Made by a program: the position numbers and the translations under genes
The notes under the pieces: model-generated
The model's database searches: none
What the model was told of the DNA's origin: nothing
The model's input: only the letters and a program-made list of their open reading frames with translations
Part shown: positions 32,948-49,290 of the stretch, piece after piece
Numbering within the stretch: the first letter of the stretch is position 1
How the letters are laid out: each line of letters begins with the position of its first letter
Origin: Symbiodinium natans
Lineage: Eukaryota > Sar > Dinophyceae > Suessiales > Symbiodiniaceae
Direction: 5' to 3'
Assembly (NCBI GenBank): GCA_905221605.1
Contig: CAJNDS010002534.1
Location: 312,295-376,294 of the forward strand
DNA: 64,000 bases

Positions 32948-35900
32948 GTGTCGGAAAGATGGAGGCGCCCTGCGTAGCCGGCGTAGCGCCTACACTCAAA
33001 CTCTTGCAGCTGCAGAGGCCCCGGAGGTGCCGACGCTCGCCCTCAACTTTAGCCTCGAGTCACCCCAGCAACGCTGGCGGAATGTCTTGGCGCAGTCCAA
33101 CAAGGTCACGCCCTGCAGAACAAAACCTCCCTTGGAGTGATTTGGGAAAGAACAAATATGTTACGAAGTAACCAGGAGATGCTGCAGGAGCTGCTCGCCT
33201 CGGCAAGTGGAGCAGACTCCAGGCCGACGAAATCGCCCACAGTTGTGACAGTCACTCGCGTCACATGGGTGGTCTTTCCGGGTGACTTCTTAGCTGCGTT
33301 GTGCAGAGGACGATTGAAGAAATTGCAATGACGGTGGCCGACCGTGTTCTAGCCAGCGAGCCCGTGCAGAGCCTGCTAGAAGCGGACGGGGCGTTAAGTC
33401 CACTGGTGAAGCCCATGCACAGCGAGGACTTGCTAAAAGGCCTCACGACCTTTGCTGTCATGGTAGCTGTGTTCAAGATCGAAATCATCCGGCATCGGAT
33501 CGCCATGTTTTTGAGGCCCACAGCTGGAAGACATCCAGGTTACGGAATGGAACATCTGGAGTGGCAAGGCCCATCCTGTGGCCCAGGTTTCAGGTTGCCC
33601 TGCGTGTGCACAAGCCATCGTAAGCCCCCAAGAGTCCACGGAAAGGGCGGGAGAGCCCTTGAAATCATACAGGTCAAGGACGCAAAGACAGCGGAAGAAG
33701 AGCTGCGCAAGTCATCAAAGTGTTCTCCCCAGGGTACAGCCCTTACATCTGCCGCGGGTGCATGCGGAGCGTGCTAGTGCTTGCGACATGGGGTTACCAG
33801 GGCAAGGCAGAGTCAGCCAAGGTGCAAGGAGCCATTCCGTGGACTTCGAGATGCGCGAATTGGAGCATCGCATGCCGGAGCAAGTAAGCTGCTCCTCCGA
33901 GGATGGCGAACTGAGAAACAGGACGGGTAAGGGCCGGTCATGAATGCATGAATGCAAAGGTGCATAGTGACACTGGACCCTAAGATGCGCCAAGCATGCG
34001 AGATGTGGAGGGTGCTTGTGTGCGTGCCTGTAGAGGTGTGTGTGTGTGGGCGTGCGCCCTTTGAGGATGCATGCCGGCCTAGAGCTTCGAACCACCACCC
34101 AGCAGTACACGTGGATGCGCTGGGAGGGAAAGCCAAAGGCTGTGCTACTCGTGGCCAAGCAAGGCCGAGCGCTGTGCCCATGCCTATATTGCCTATGCCA
34201 TTCAACACCGGACCTATGCCTGTTACGCCTGCACTTCTCTTTCAGGTGACAGAGATGTCACACGCAAGCTCCGAGACATCGCCTCATGGATCGATTCTCA
34301 AGGCCCGGGGCATGTAACATGACGGGACCTTGTGTGCTTTGTGCTCACGCGTGTGCGCAGCCCGGTGTCTCAGGTTGCTATGTAGTGCTGGAGCCCGATC
34401 TGTGGGATGAAGTACAGGGGAGGAGCCCTGGAATCAAACCCGAACCATCGCCTCGTAAAGTTTGTTGGTGTGCTGACCCATGCGATTGCAAACGGATGGT
34501 CAGCAAAGCGAAGCGTGAAGAGACGACCTTCGCTCCCAAGTGGCAATGGGGCGGTTCCGAGGGTCTTCCCCCTGGGTTTGCAGAACGTTGCCGTACCTGG
34601 ACACCGAAGCAAGACAAGCTTGAGGAACACATCGACTTGGTGATCTCTTTGGGGGGTGATGGGACCCTTTGCTGGACTTCAGGACTTTTTGCAGGTGCTA
34701 TGCCGCCAGTTATTGCTTTTGCTGCTGGATCACTGGGTTTTTTGACTCCCTTTCCGCTCTCGGACTGGATGAGCGTCCTCATGCCAGTCCTGGGCTCAAA
34801 GAGCGAGGTGGGCACCCAGGTAGAGTTTCCATGACCGAACGATCACAGGTGTGAACGATGAGCGATGCTACCATTCTTTTTTTGGGGGGTGTGAACGTAC
34901 GTGTTGTCTCTCGTAGTAGAGAACATGCACGCAACAAAGCAGTCCAAAGCAGCTCTCTCTAGGTATATTTGTAGTATGTGTTGTATTATTTTTTGCCTTG
35001 TACCGTGCGTAGTTTGTTATGCGTCTGAGAGTATCTGCAATCGGGATTCGGGATTTGGGTTTAGGGATTAGATTAGGGTTTTAGGGATTATGGTGTTTAG
35101 GGTTCAAAATTTTAGCGTTGTGCAGGGCTTATGGTGTAAGGACATGGGTTTACTTTGTGTGTAGTCTCTTTTTTTGAGAAGGGTGGTGGTGGGGTTAGTG
35201 CTTCAGATCCTGTGTGTCTTTAACTACCGTATTGCCTCTATCATGTTCATGCTTTAGTCGTACTTTTTTGTGGTTGTTTCCATTGCCTCCCTCTCACGTC
35301 AGTATTGTCGTTTCGTAGCCAGTGCTGTTCCCATTCTGAGATTAGCAAGCACAGTGCGAATGAATGGCCATCTTTAGCGGGGGATTCACAGAAGCCTCGA
35401 GAATGACAAGGTCTTTGTTTACGAATATAGACATACCAGTTTGCCGTCAGGCTTAGACTTCTCATGAAAGTAAGCAGCTCCATCTCTCAGAGAGACCCTT
35501 GCGCAACTGTGAGTTTACAAGGGTTCACCTTTTTTACATCTTCTATCATTATGTCAATAGCTTCAATAGAACTGCAGCGGAAAGCAGTAGTGTCATCACG
35601 TATATGTACATATCGACAAAGTGAATATATACATGTGAGACGAATGAATGTAATTTTCCTTGTACGGAATTTGGACGTCAGTTTCGTAGTTGAACTGAAC
35701 TGGAAAGCATGACCCCACACTTCAATTAATCAGGGCCAGCGTGTAGTCAAACTGAATTCAACCAAAAGTCTGCTTTCATTCCGCTGCTACGGGGTATCGA
35801 ATTGAATTCGATTGCAAGTGAAAAGGCGGATCTCAACAGAATACTAAAGACAGCAATTAGGATCCGGCACTACTTGATGGGATTCATATTGTGATTATCT

Positions 35901-38900
35901 TAGTAGATTCCAGGATCACCCTGATTTAAGTGTTTGTGCCTACATACCCCAAAAAATAGATAATTGGCTTGGTATAGCACGTTACTGCCATGTTTACATG
36001 AGAGTCCCTATGGGTTGCATCCAGAACTGCAGATGTTCATCGCTAGATCTCAGAAGGAAGCCAAAGATAGCAATTGGGATCCTACAGGACTTGGTAGGAG
36101 TCATCCTGCGTTTAAATATTGCTGTCGAACCCCGAAGACATGACATTTTCCTGTGTTGCTTGCAATCACTGGGGGAAAAGGAAACAAGAAGTCGTAACAT
36201 TCAGCGGTCACACTGGGCATTTGCATGTTCTAGACATGTGACTGAAAGCAATTTGGTGGTTTTCCTTTGCCAGAAGCCATGTTGGTGGGGGGCTCGTGGG
36301 CTGGTGGTTGTGACAGGAGTTGGACCCTAAACTGTAAACCACTGTAAACCCTCTGCTTGGCTTTGAAAAACAGACAGAAGCTGTAGACAGCCACAAATCT
36401 CGTGGGGGTATGGTTCATTTGGGGGAAAGCGAAATGTTATGAGTTCCGACTATTGGTTTTCTGTTCAAAAAAGCATTGCGGCCGCGTTCCGCGACTGCAG
36501 GCCGAGTACGCCCGAGTACGCCCGAGCACGCCCGAGTACACCCGAGTGCGCCCGAGTACGTCCGAGTGCGCCCGAGTACGCCCGAGTACGCCCGAGTACG
36601 CCCGAGTACGCCCGAGTACGCACGAGTACGCCTGAGTGCGCCCGAGTACGTCCGAGTACGCCCGAGTACGCCCGAGTACGCCCGAGTGTACGTCCGAGTA
36701 CGCCCGAGTACCCCCGAGTACGCCAGTACGCCCGAGTCATACCCGGTCATACCCGGTCATACCCGGGCATACCCGGGCATACCCGGTCATACCCGGTCAT
36801 ACCCGGTCATACCCGGTCATACCCGGTCATACCCGGGCATACCCGGGCATACCCGGGCATACCCGGGCATACCCGGGCATACCCGGTCATACCCGGTCAT
36901 ACCCGGTCATACCGTCCCGTGGTTTTCCGCAGTCGCGGTTTCCCGTCACAGTGCAAAAAAAGACCTATTGCATACTTGTGTGCTTGAATTCCAGCAGTTC
37001 ATTGGGGGGAAAGCCAAATGTCTTGACTTCCAAGAAATAAGTCATAACGTGCAGTTCCTTGGGGGGAAGGTTTCCCCACTGCAATTGTTATGACTTCGGG
37101 GTCTGACTGTAAGCAACCAAGATCTCCCTGACTTATGTGAATTGCTTGCATTCACAACAAAAATCTAATGTGCTTTAGTACAACACTTTACATCACTCAG
37201 TATGTTTGCATGTGGAGAAACACAGTAGAAACCAACAGGACATGAGTGAAAGCAAAGGAATACGCGCTGCCCCTGTAGCTTTCTCTCATTTGCGCAAGGT
37301 CCTTTGCAAAACCAAGAAAAACAAAGAAACAAAGATCCAGGACCTTCAGGAACTCCTGGTGATTCATCGAAGAGTTCCGACACGTTGTGTTTTTTTGGGT
37401 TTCTTTTTCGTGTAGCTAGTTTAATTCAGGATTCAGTGACTTTGGGAAAGTGCATTTTCGCAGCGAAAACCAAAATGCGAAACAAACAAGAACACCTGAA
37501 CTCTCGGAGAGGTCCGAAGTTGTGTTGCTTTTGGCGTTTTTGTTTTCATGGTTTTCGGGTGACTTTGGGAAGCTACCGCGAAGGACCGTAGACCAATTGT
37601 TGGCTTTGGTTCTCGGGAATTGCCTTTGCTCGAAAATATTTGGGAAATTGCCGCGAGGGGCCCCTCGCTTCGTATGATGCTAACGGTTTGTGACTGTCAA
37701 AGTTCTTTCAACTGCAAGCTTCTTTTGTCTTGGCGAGGTGGCCCCGCCATTGCAGCTGGTTTGCAGGATGCGATTTCAGATGCGGCTGTCTCGACACGAG
37801 GACGACAAGCTCAGTAGTAGAAAGCATGTTCAAGTAAGACCTGGATGCTTGATTCCCGATAGCAGGAAGATCCTGAAAGTTCACCGGCCATCCCTGTGCA
37901 GTCCATGAATGAGGCAAGGCCTATGTTCTTGCACTAAGACCGTCAGATTGCAGCCTCCTGGTTAGGTTTTGGTGCACAGAGGGGCCTCACCGCATCTAGT
38001 CAAACTGGATGTTTGTGCCAGCTCCTCAGTAATTGGGAGGTCTTGGTTCCACGGCCCCGGCTCTTACGATGTTCTCTTCAGGTTAATGACAAGAGCGTGA
38101 CGATGGTGCAAGGGGATGGCCTCATCATCGCGACACCCACGGGAAGCACCGCCTACTCATTGGCGGCAGGGGGCTCCATGATGCACCCAGCGGTGCCTGG
38201 CATTATCCTGACGCCAGTCTGCCGCAGCCCCAAATTGGGAATTTCGGGTTGACCTCTATGCCTCTATGCCCCCCCCAAATATCGTTTGCAGAAAAGAGGC
38301 CCGCATTCTTTGTCTTTCCGGCCAGTGGTATTGCCGGACAGCGCAGCCGGGAGCTCAGAGGCAGTCAAAATGCACTCGAGTCAATCTAGGTTGTCGATGG
38401 TGACGCTTTCGTAAGAAGATGTGGAGGCCGTCTCGGTCCAGTGGCAGAGACATACTCTCCTCGAGAGCCATACCGAATAAAGGAACGTGCAAACGAAAGC
38501 AAGCTCGTACACTCTCGGCCGAGAGGTTTCCACGGTTCCTTAACCTAGAATTTGCGGAGAGCGTCTGTTGCCAATCATCCCTGAAACATCCTGAAACGTG
38601 TCAAACCAGGTGAACCGGTTACTCCAAGGGCTGAACACGGCCCCTCCTAGACGCCCTAAACATCCCTAAGTTGGTTAAGTTTTGTGACTTGAGTGCAGTG
38701 TTGTGGAGTCACGCCAGAATGTGACGCAGAATGTTTCTTTTGTGTGTGGTGGTGCTGCCCTGCCGTTCGAGGGGGTGTTCCGTTTCTACGAGATTCCAAC
38801 ATTGCAGTTTTAGAGAAGCCGCCTGCCCCGCAGTGCTGTGGCCGCGATCATCTCCTGCAAATAGATCTAGGTTGCAACCGCCTGGGTTTCAGCTCGCTCT

Positions 38901-39645
38901 TGCGGTTGGGGTTTGGGTTTAGAGGTTAGGGCTTAGGGTTTAGGGTTTTGGGGATGTTCCAGGGGCATTGTGGGCTTGGGTCGACTGCGTATGCGCAAGC
39001 TACCAATGTAGTGCCTGGTGGTTTCGTTTCAGCTCTTTGCTCCATGAAACGAACCATTAGATGCTCCAAGGCTCTGAGACATGTGTGTCGTTGTTTGTTC
39101 TCTTGCTTAGCTTAGCAATGCTGAAGCGCGAGGCAGGCTATTCGGACAATTAGGGCATTCACAACACACAGTACTTCACGGCTGCTATTCTGCCACTTCT
39201 ACTGTGCTGAGGTTGTGAAAGTTCGAGTGCCCACAAGTGCTCGGAGCTCCCGTGTCATGGTGGCTGTCGATGGCAAGGAATTCCTGCCCAGAGCTTTCTA
39301 GTGATTTGCTGTACATGGCCACCACTTCTTGACGGATGTCGCTGCAGGATCGCATCGAGCTGAAGCGTGGTGACTCCATAGAGGTGTCAGTTTCACAGTA
39401 TCCCCTTCCGACCATTTGCAGAGCTTCCGCCGCTTGCCTTGTTGCAGTCAAGTTGACTGAAATTTTCTATTTCATGATAGTAGATATTAAACATTACTTG
39501 CCGTGTATGAACAAAAGTATATACATGTATGCATAGACCTCGCCTTGCATGCACCGAGGTCACGCGAGACTGGTTCCGATCTGTCAATGAAGCACTTCAA
39601 TGGAACCGGCGCTTGGAGCAGAAAGGTGGAAAGTTCCAAAAATAA
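32948..39645 (+). CDS. NAD kinase (ATP:NAD 2'-phosphotransferase... NADK family)
   Basis: NAD kinase phosphorylates NAD to make NADP. Exons: about 32948-33104, 33307-33462, 33673-33719, 33829-33883, 34085-34163, 34246-34313, 34361-34824, 37767-37833, 37866-37913, 37966-38016, 38082-38220, 38299-38342, 39212-39292, 39348-39422, 39559-39645 (TAA). All joins are phase-consistent except the unverified 5' end. Family features in order: [12 protein letters not shown] (first strand); [13 protein letters not shown] with the GGDG catalytic/ATP motif; [23 protein letters not shown] followed by [49 protein letters not shown] then [56 protein letters not shown]. Seven of fourteen introns start with GC (34164, 37914, 38017, 38221, 38343, 39293, 39423). 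About 150 residues precede the kinase domain and are unrecognised. An extra stretch of about 45 residues before GGDG may be an in-frame intron. Intron 34314-34360 would be only 47 nt. Confidence 0.9.
36502..36737 (+). repeat. 10-bp CCCGAGTACG minisatellite
   Basis: About 23 tandem copies with TGCG, CACG and TCCG variants. All three frames on both strands stay open, giving false ORFs such as [10 protein letters not shown] repeats. Confidence 0.95.
36737..36919 (+). repeat. 10-bp TCATACCCGG minisatellite
   Basis: Eighteen copies directly after the previous array, each beginning TCAT or GCAT. The order is three T, two G, five T, five G, three T. Open frames through it ([10 protein letters not shown] repeats) are artefacts. 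Confidence 0.95.
38343..39211 (+). other. NAD kinase intron with telomere-like units
   Basis: A GC-AG intron between LPDS and VVKVRVP. It holds TTTAGGG variants at about 38905-38948. No independent gene seen. Confidence 0.7.
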
Positions 39646-39705
39646 GATGGTTTAGGGTTTAGGGTTTAGAGTTTAGGGTTTAGGGATGTTTAGGGTTTAG
39701 TGTAA
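39646..39705 (+). repeat. TTTAGGG tract immediately after the NAD kinase stop
   Basis: Units begin at 39650, five bases after the TAA at 39643-39645, and continue with GAG and GATG interruptions to about 39700. Confidence 0.9.
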
Positions 39706-42436
39706 ATTCTGCAGACAGATTCTGTGGTCACTTCGTTTAGGCATGTGACGCCATGATGGCAAAGGCCAACATGGTCTGCTCACGTTCCAGTCGGTAGCGT
39801 TAGTCTGATCCGTGAAGCTCAGGCTTCGCACATCGTTTTTCGCTGTCTTGTGTGGTTGCGGGATAAAGCTGTAGAGAGCGTCCCATGCAGCTGCCTTTGG
39901 TTTTGGGGAGTTCAAGAATATGAACATGCCCACATATGACATGTGCTTGGGGGTCAGGACCCGTATTCACTTATCATGTCTGCTTTCAGAGCCGCGCTGC
40001 GTGTCTTTTTGCTGACCCATGTAGATTTCAGGCGATCTTCACCACGAAGCCCTCACAATACCAAGCTGTCACATTTCCAAGACCATCATAGTCAACCGTG
40101 CGACGTGCTTATGCAAGGCTGGCGGTAAAATTGTGTCTTTGCCAAGTGGCTCTAGATGGTTGAAGTCCGGTGCATGTAGAATGGCAGTAGCATGTGGGAC
40201 CACTTCGCATGGTTTGAAAAGATGCATGCTGCAGAGTTTACTGCCTTGCGCTCTCGAGTTGGAGGGAGAGGCATGCATTAGACAAGATGAGAGACGTTCA
40301 AACAGCGTAGGCATGCAGAGAAGCTGGACCAAACACCATCCCGGCTGACTTATACTGTCTACGTTTGAAGCTCGAAGACCACGACATGCCCTGCGAAGAG
40401 CCTCTTGCAGGGGACACGTCACGCCACAGAGGAGTTAAGCACCGCATTGTCGTGGCCGTGTGTAGCGCCAGAGTGTTCTCGGGATCGGCCATGGCCTCTT
40501 CAGGGTGCAATGTGGGAGCCGACCTTAGTGTCATGGCACCCTTCCCAAAGGCGGTTAACCGGTGCGTGTAACCTAGCAAAGAAGGGCATGACAACCGGAC
40601 AACTGCTGCGGGATAAGCAGCCAACTCACAGAGCACATCCACAGATCGTGACTTAGATATCGGGGCGCGGATTCGGTTGGGTTCGAGCTCAGAAGGGTTT
40701 TTGTGCATGGGAGAAGTCGTGAAATCCTGCAGAGCTTCGTGCGTTTACGGGTCCCACAGTTCACACATGTCACATGACCCTAGATGACCCTTAAGTAAAC
40801 CTTGGCGGGCCTGTTTTTGGAGTATTGTTTTTTTGGTTTTGTTTTTGGTGTGTTTTCTGGGCTTTTCCTGGGAAGACCTCTTTCCGCGTGTATTTTGCGA
40901 GGAAATCGCCTTAAAGTGTGCAGAAGAAGAAGAAGAGACAAGATAAGAAAGCAAAAAAAAAAGTAATGCAAGACATAAAGAGACAAATAAATGAACGAAT
41001 GTTATATGTAGTATACGCATAAACCAAACTGTTCATATCTATATATATCTATATATATATATATAATGTATGATATGAGATATATGAGCGACAAGCTTTT
41101 TTTTGACGCCTCCTGCGGGGTACTGCAGGGGTGACATAGTGCAGTATTCTGGCGAAGCGATACCTACTGCCAAAAACGATACCTCCATGATGAACGTGCT
41201 ACGTGATCGCCCAAGTCATGTGATAGGAACGGGACGATACCTTTAACAACGATACCTAAACCATGCTCGTTTTGTAGTCGCAGTCGGCCATGTCAGGCCA
41301 CGGGGCCTTTCAGTCTGTAGCCGTACTCAAGGTGAGAAGCTGGGCAATGGCCGAACGGTTTCTTCAAGAGCACCTAACTGCTGGCCTGAGATCTGCTGGG
41401 GATTTAGGGCACATAGTGCCCTATATGCTTTAAATTCTAAGTACTTGGAGGAGACCCAAGACATGGTTTCCTCCAGGCGATACCCTGCCTTCGCAGATTG
41501 AGCCAGCGCTTGGCGAAGCCATGCCAAATACCAAAATCGATACCCACGCACACATGTCCGCTTTGGGTCCTTCGAGAATTGCTGCCCGCTAAAATTGAAT
41601 GCTACAGACAGTCTGAGTATTCCTTACCATTTGCATATATTTTGCTGTACTATAGTATATTATCATATAATATATTATATTAGATTATATTACATTATAT
41701 TATACTATATGATATGATATGATATTATCTTATATAATATAATATACTCTACTATAATATTATATTATCTTATCTTATATTATGTTCGGTATGTTATATT
41801 ATATCATATTATATTATATTGTATTAGCTTTTATATATCTATATAGAATACGATTAGTCATATATCATATCAACATATATAATAGTAATAATCATAATCA
41901 TTGTTATTGCTACTACGATTATTGTGAATGTGATCATTGTTATATGAGTGCTTGCTTCAAAGCATATGAATCCTGTCCAAACCTCATCGTTTTGCCTGCA
42001 GTCTAGTTGAACTCCGGTTCCTGCGGGACGTCTCTTGCTGTCCATACCCGAAGCTGTTAATCGCCGCCACTGAGCGGCCGCGACAACAAGTCGTGAGTTA
42101 CAGCTAGCTAGTAGGTCAGACCAGACCGCTGCGGAATCGAGTTCGAGTTCGAGTTCCAAACCTCATCGTCCGTCCGAGCATTGCAAACGGGGTGGCGGCC
42201 AACCGCTTGTTCTGGGCCTAGTTTTGGACGGTGCCAGGCTTGCCACCCCATCATGCTGCGTTTGCAAATGGGGGCTGGCCTTGTTTTGGGGCCTAGTTTT
42301 GGGCTAACCCCAGAAAACCCCAAACCACCCAAAAAAAACAATCACCCCCCCACCCCCCTCACCACCCCCCTCACCCACCCCCTCCCCACCCCCCTCACCC
42401 CAACCCCACCACCTGGCCTCTGGCCCTCTCTCGCAG
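39706..42436. other. no supported gene; AT-rich microsatellites
   Basis: Open frames at 40.0-40.7 kb on both strands overlap without motifs. AT repeats occupy 41035-41070 and a long TATTATA-rich block about 41630-41900. A C-rich CCACCCCCCTC tract runs about 42340-42415. Confidence 0.45.
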
Positions 42437-42495
42437 CTCTCGTGCAGCTGAGGCTCGACGCCTTGGTGTTCCGCATCTATGGCCGTCTCGAGTGA
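42437..42495 (+). CDS. short terminal-type exon, unknown
   Basis: The acceptor ctctcgcag is followed (phase 1) by LVQLRLDALVFRIYGRLE and TGA at 42493-42495. Amphipathic and protein-like, but too short to identify. Confidence 0.3.
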
Positions 42496-43418
42496 AGGCA
42501 GGCGAAAAAGCGCAGTGCACAAGTGCTACTTGTTTTGCATGTTTCAGGTGTTCTTCCTTGCAATTTTGACGTCCGTCTTTAATTTCAGCGTGTTCCAATA
42601 CCTGCACAATGCCATGACCTGAGAATCGAGTGTAGACTTCCAGACTTCCCGAAAAGACATGGCGGCGGAGAGCGAGCTGAAAGTCCGAGGCCAACGTGGC
42701 GTATCTGAACTTGGCATCGCCATCTTCCAACGAGATCGTGTGCAAGCTACCGAGGGACAGCCCCGCCCACCCTTTACCTTTGGCTGATTCTTTCTGTGTT
42801 TGGGGTCATGGCTCAGGGCTGGGGCGGATGCATGATTGGTGCTACTCCGTAAAACAAGCAGGGATGCAAGACGATCAGGGCGTGCAAATCCTTGCGCCCA
42901 TCTGTGTCCAGTCAGGAGGAGTGCGCTAGCAATCCAGATCCGGCAAGATGCACCGTGGACTTGGAGGATCGTCGCTTCTGGAGAGGCCACAGCAACATCA
43001 TGTTCTTGGGAGGATGGAGATGGGCCCCCAGAGGAGGACCAGTTTCCCCAGTTTCAACTCAAGGTTCCTCTGCAGCACACGGGCCCAAGCAAAAACTTGG
43101 TGAAGTGTTTCATGGCAGTTCCTTCGGAAGCCCCTCCTTGGGCCCCTTGGGTGAAGAGCTTGCGCCGCCTGCGAGTTCTTCTCTCCGAAGAAAGTGACAT
43201 CGCCCGAGGCCTCTTGGACGCAACCGGCAGCCGGGCCCAGGATGGCCCTGGCAAGATTTATTGGTATATGATTATCATATAACTTAGTAAAGCACAACAT
43301 TCATATAGCACAATATAATGTAATCATCTTATTTTGTTTTGATTGTTTAAAAGTATGCAGCAATATGAGTTTACCCACCCAATTGAACGCGCGCAGCGCG
43401 GGGCTTCCAAGTCCTAAG
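42496..43418. other. possible exons 42.9-43.25 kb, frame ambiguous
   Basis: Two + frames are open together at about 42900-43200, one reading EEDQFPQFQLKVPLQHTGPS and the other LGEVFHGSSFGSPSLGPLGE. I cannot choose between them. It is likely exonic, perhaps the N-terminal part of the coiled-coil gene that follows. Confidence 0.3.
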
Positions 43419-47514
<4,096 letters not shown>

Positions 47515-47778
47515 TAATACATGGTAAGGCTGTGAACGGCCATTGCTGGAGAGGGGGCGAAGATGCTTGGGCTTGTTCGGTCAAAGCACCGTGGAGCCGT
47601 TCAGCGTGAACAGAGCCAACCCTTGACTGAATCGGTTCTTGACTATGTACTATCGCACCTTTGTTTTGCCTTGCCGCTGTCTAGGAACAGCATGGGAAAG
47701 CTACCGGCAATGTCCTGCTCGTTCCGCATAGTCTTAGTCTCACCTGGTTTTTTCTCCCTACTAGACTTTTGTTGACAG
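47515..47778. other. spacer, no clear gene
   Basis: A + frame of about 70 codons (47563-47775) is hydrophobic at its end but has no supporting signal; it ends at the acceptor of the next exon. Confidence 0.4.
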
Positions 47779-48133
47779 GCGCGGCCTCATTCACTTTGCA
47801 GCTGATTGGAGTTCAGGCGCCCCAGACCTGGCCAGTTGGCCCATGCCTTGTGGAGAGGCCGTGGAGGCTGTCAGAATTCTAGCCCAGCAGCACAATTTCA
47901 TGACTTTGCAGGGGTCGTTCATTGTTCCATATGCTTTTGTCTCTCCAGTGGCGCTGGTATCGGAGTAGTGTAGTTAGCATGGCGCGCGCGGCGGTCAAAG
48001 ACTCGCATGTGCGCAGCTTCCGCACGGGCATGATGTCCACTTGATTTTTTTGGGCCCATCCGCTTCAAGCCTGAAGTGGTCATCAGACTTGCTCGAGCAG
48101 CTGACTTTGGAAATAAGCCTTGATGTGCTGTGA
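47779..48133 (+). CDS. two-exon fragment of an unknown protein
   Basis: Exon 47779-47956 (acceptor gttgacag) reads RGLIHFAADWSSGAPDLASW, then GEAVEAVRILAQQHNFMTLQ and VPYAFVSPVAL, with donor GTATCG. Exon 48017 onward (acceptor gtgcgcag) joins in phase 0 as LPHGHDVHLIFLGPSASSLK then SDLLEQLTLEISLDVL and TGA at 48131-48133; a GT donor at 48125 is possible. A further small exon QRLFFTLLYVQPGQ may sit near 48301-48341. It looks like a folded protein, but I do not recognise a family. Confidence 0.45.
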
Positions 48134-48629
48134 GCACGTGAGGACACCCGTGTGGAAAGCATGCGACCGTTACAAGCCCCAAGTCACTATCAGTGAGTTG
48201 TCCTTCCCACGGCCTACTGACTGTGCCAGGCCTTAACCTCACCACACCGTGCCCGCAACTACCGGACTCGGTGAAAGGCGGCAACCCTGGAAAGCACAGT
48301 TCAGAGGCTCTTTTTCACTCTCCTTTACGTCCAGCCTGGGCAGGTCAGACATGTTCGGGCCTTACCGGTGATGCGATCTGAAGAGGCTACAAGCTGATAA
48401 GTTGGGACATCACTAACATCCCTTAATCGGGATTATACTAGGGGGGGGGGGGGTACAAGAATAGACTAGAATCCTAAGTAAGGACTGTTAGTCTACGGGG
48501 GAACATGCGATCCCTGGTGGTCTTCACGCCTGGGCTGAGGCCACAATCCCTGGCTTCCCCTTCGGGCCATGTCCGGGGATTTGGGAAGCCTCCACACCGT
48601 GAACGTGGGCTCTACCCTTGGAAGCCCTG

Positions 48630-48726
48630 ACCCAGAGACTCCAAAACCCCTTAATTAAGGAAATAGACCTTAAATCATATTAGTTAGGGTTTCTATGATC
48701 ATTTAAGGGTTTTGGAGTCTCTGGGG
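48630..48726. repeat. inverted repeat, about 24-bp arms, 49-bp loop
   Basis: The left arm CCCAGAGACTCCAAAACCCC (48631-48650) continues TTAA. The right arm TTAAGGGTTTTGGAGTCTCT continues GGG (to about 48725). The arms are complementary apart from one indel. Confidence 0.85.
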
Positions 48727-48944
48727 ACATGCTGTTGCACACTTGCCACAGGCACCTACTGGTACTGAATCGACGCGATTTCTACTGTCCTTTCGGCAGC
48801 TATAGAGTGCCATGTAGGCAGTCGTGCCCTCTCAGATCTGAGGTGTGCACCCATTCAGACTTTGGAGCATCCTCTTCCTCGTCCTCACATCGCTGCTCAG
48901 CCTGTCGATTCTCATTCATGACTGTGGCTTTGAGCAAGTCTTAT

Positions 48945-49017
48945 AGGTTTTAGGGGTTTTAGGGGGTTTTAGGGGGTCTCAGGGGGTTTTAGGGGGTTTT
49001 AGGGGGTTTTAGGGTTT
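48945..49017 (+). repeat. 11-bp GTTTTAGGGGG tandem repeat
   Basis: Six copies with one GTCTCAGGGGG variant. It resembles expanded TTTAGGG. Confidence 0.9.
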
Positions 49018-49052
49018 CTGCATTTCCTGCTCTGGAACGATGTGCTTTGCAG

Positions 49053-49290
49053 GACCTGGCCTTGCTTGCGGAAGACCAACGACCATTTATCTTGCCGCGC
49101 CCTTGGACCGAGCAGAGCTCGGGACTGGACACTGGTTTCCGAAAATGTTTGGGATACAGAGGTCGATTCCGAACATGAAGTATGCCACTCCATGTTTGTG
49201 GGATTGCTTGACATGCCAGCGGCTCAGTCCGTACGTCAGAGAAACGAGAGAGAAACTAGGTTCATCATTCGTGAGCATGTGTTTTGGTTT
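49053..49290 (+). CDS. probable exon, frame ambiguous
   Basis: After tttgcag one frame reads DLALLAEDQRPFILPRPWTE with donor GTTTCC near 49136. Another reads DWTLVSENVWDTEVDSEHEV then FVGLLDMPAAQSVRQRNERE. Both look protein-like, so the region may contain overlapping ends of two exons. Unrecognised. Confidence 0.35.

Larger units (their letters stand above)
34825..37766 (+). other. 2.9 kb intron of NAD kinase
   Basis: The donor GTTTCC follows GTQVE and the acceptor ggtttgcag precedes MRFQMRL, restoring the frame (GA|G). Degenerate TTTAGGG is at about 35050-35110. Two minisatellites occupy 36502-36920. I see no separate gene in it. Confidence 0.75.
48134..49040. other. spacer with inverted and tandem repeats
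   Basis: Contains a G homopolymer at about 48441-48452, the inverted repeat at 48630-48726 and the 11-bp repeat at 48945-49017. Apart from the possible small exon noted above, no gene is visible. Confidence 0.45.

Noticed and set aside
36502..36919. Possible CRISPR array
   Set aside because: The repeats are directly tandem 10-mers with no unique spacers, and the genome is eukaryotic.
36415..37093. ORFs of 111-205 codons with 10-residue repeats on both strands
   Set aside because: 10-bp minisatellites without stop triplets keep every frame open. They lie within the NAD kinase intron.
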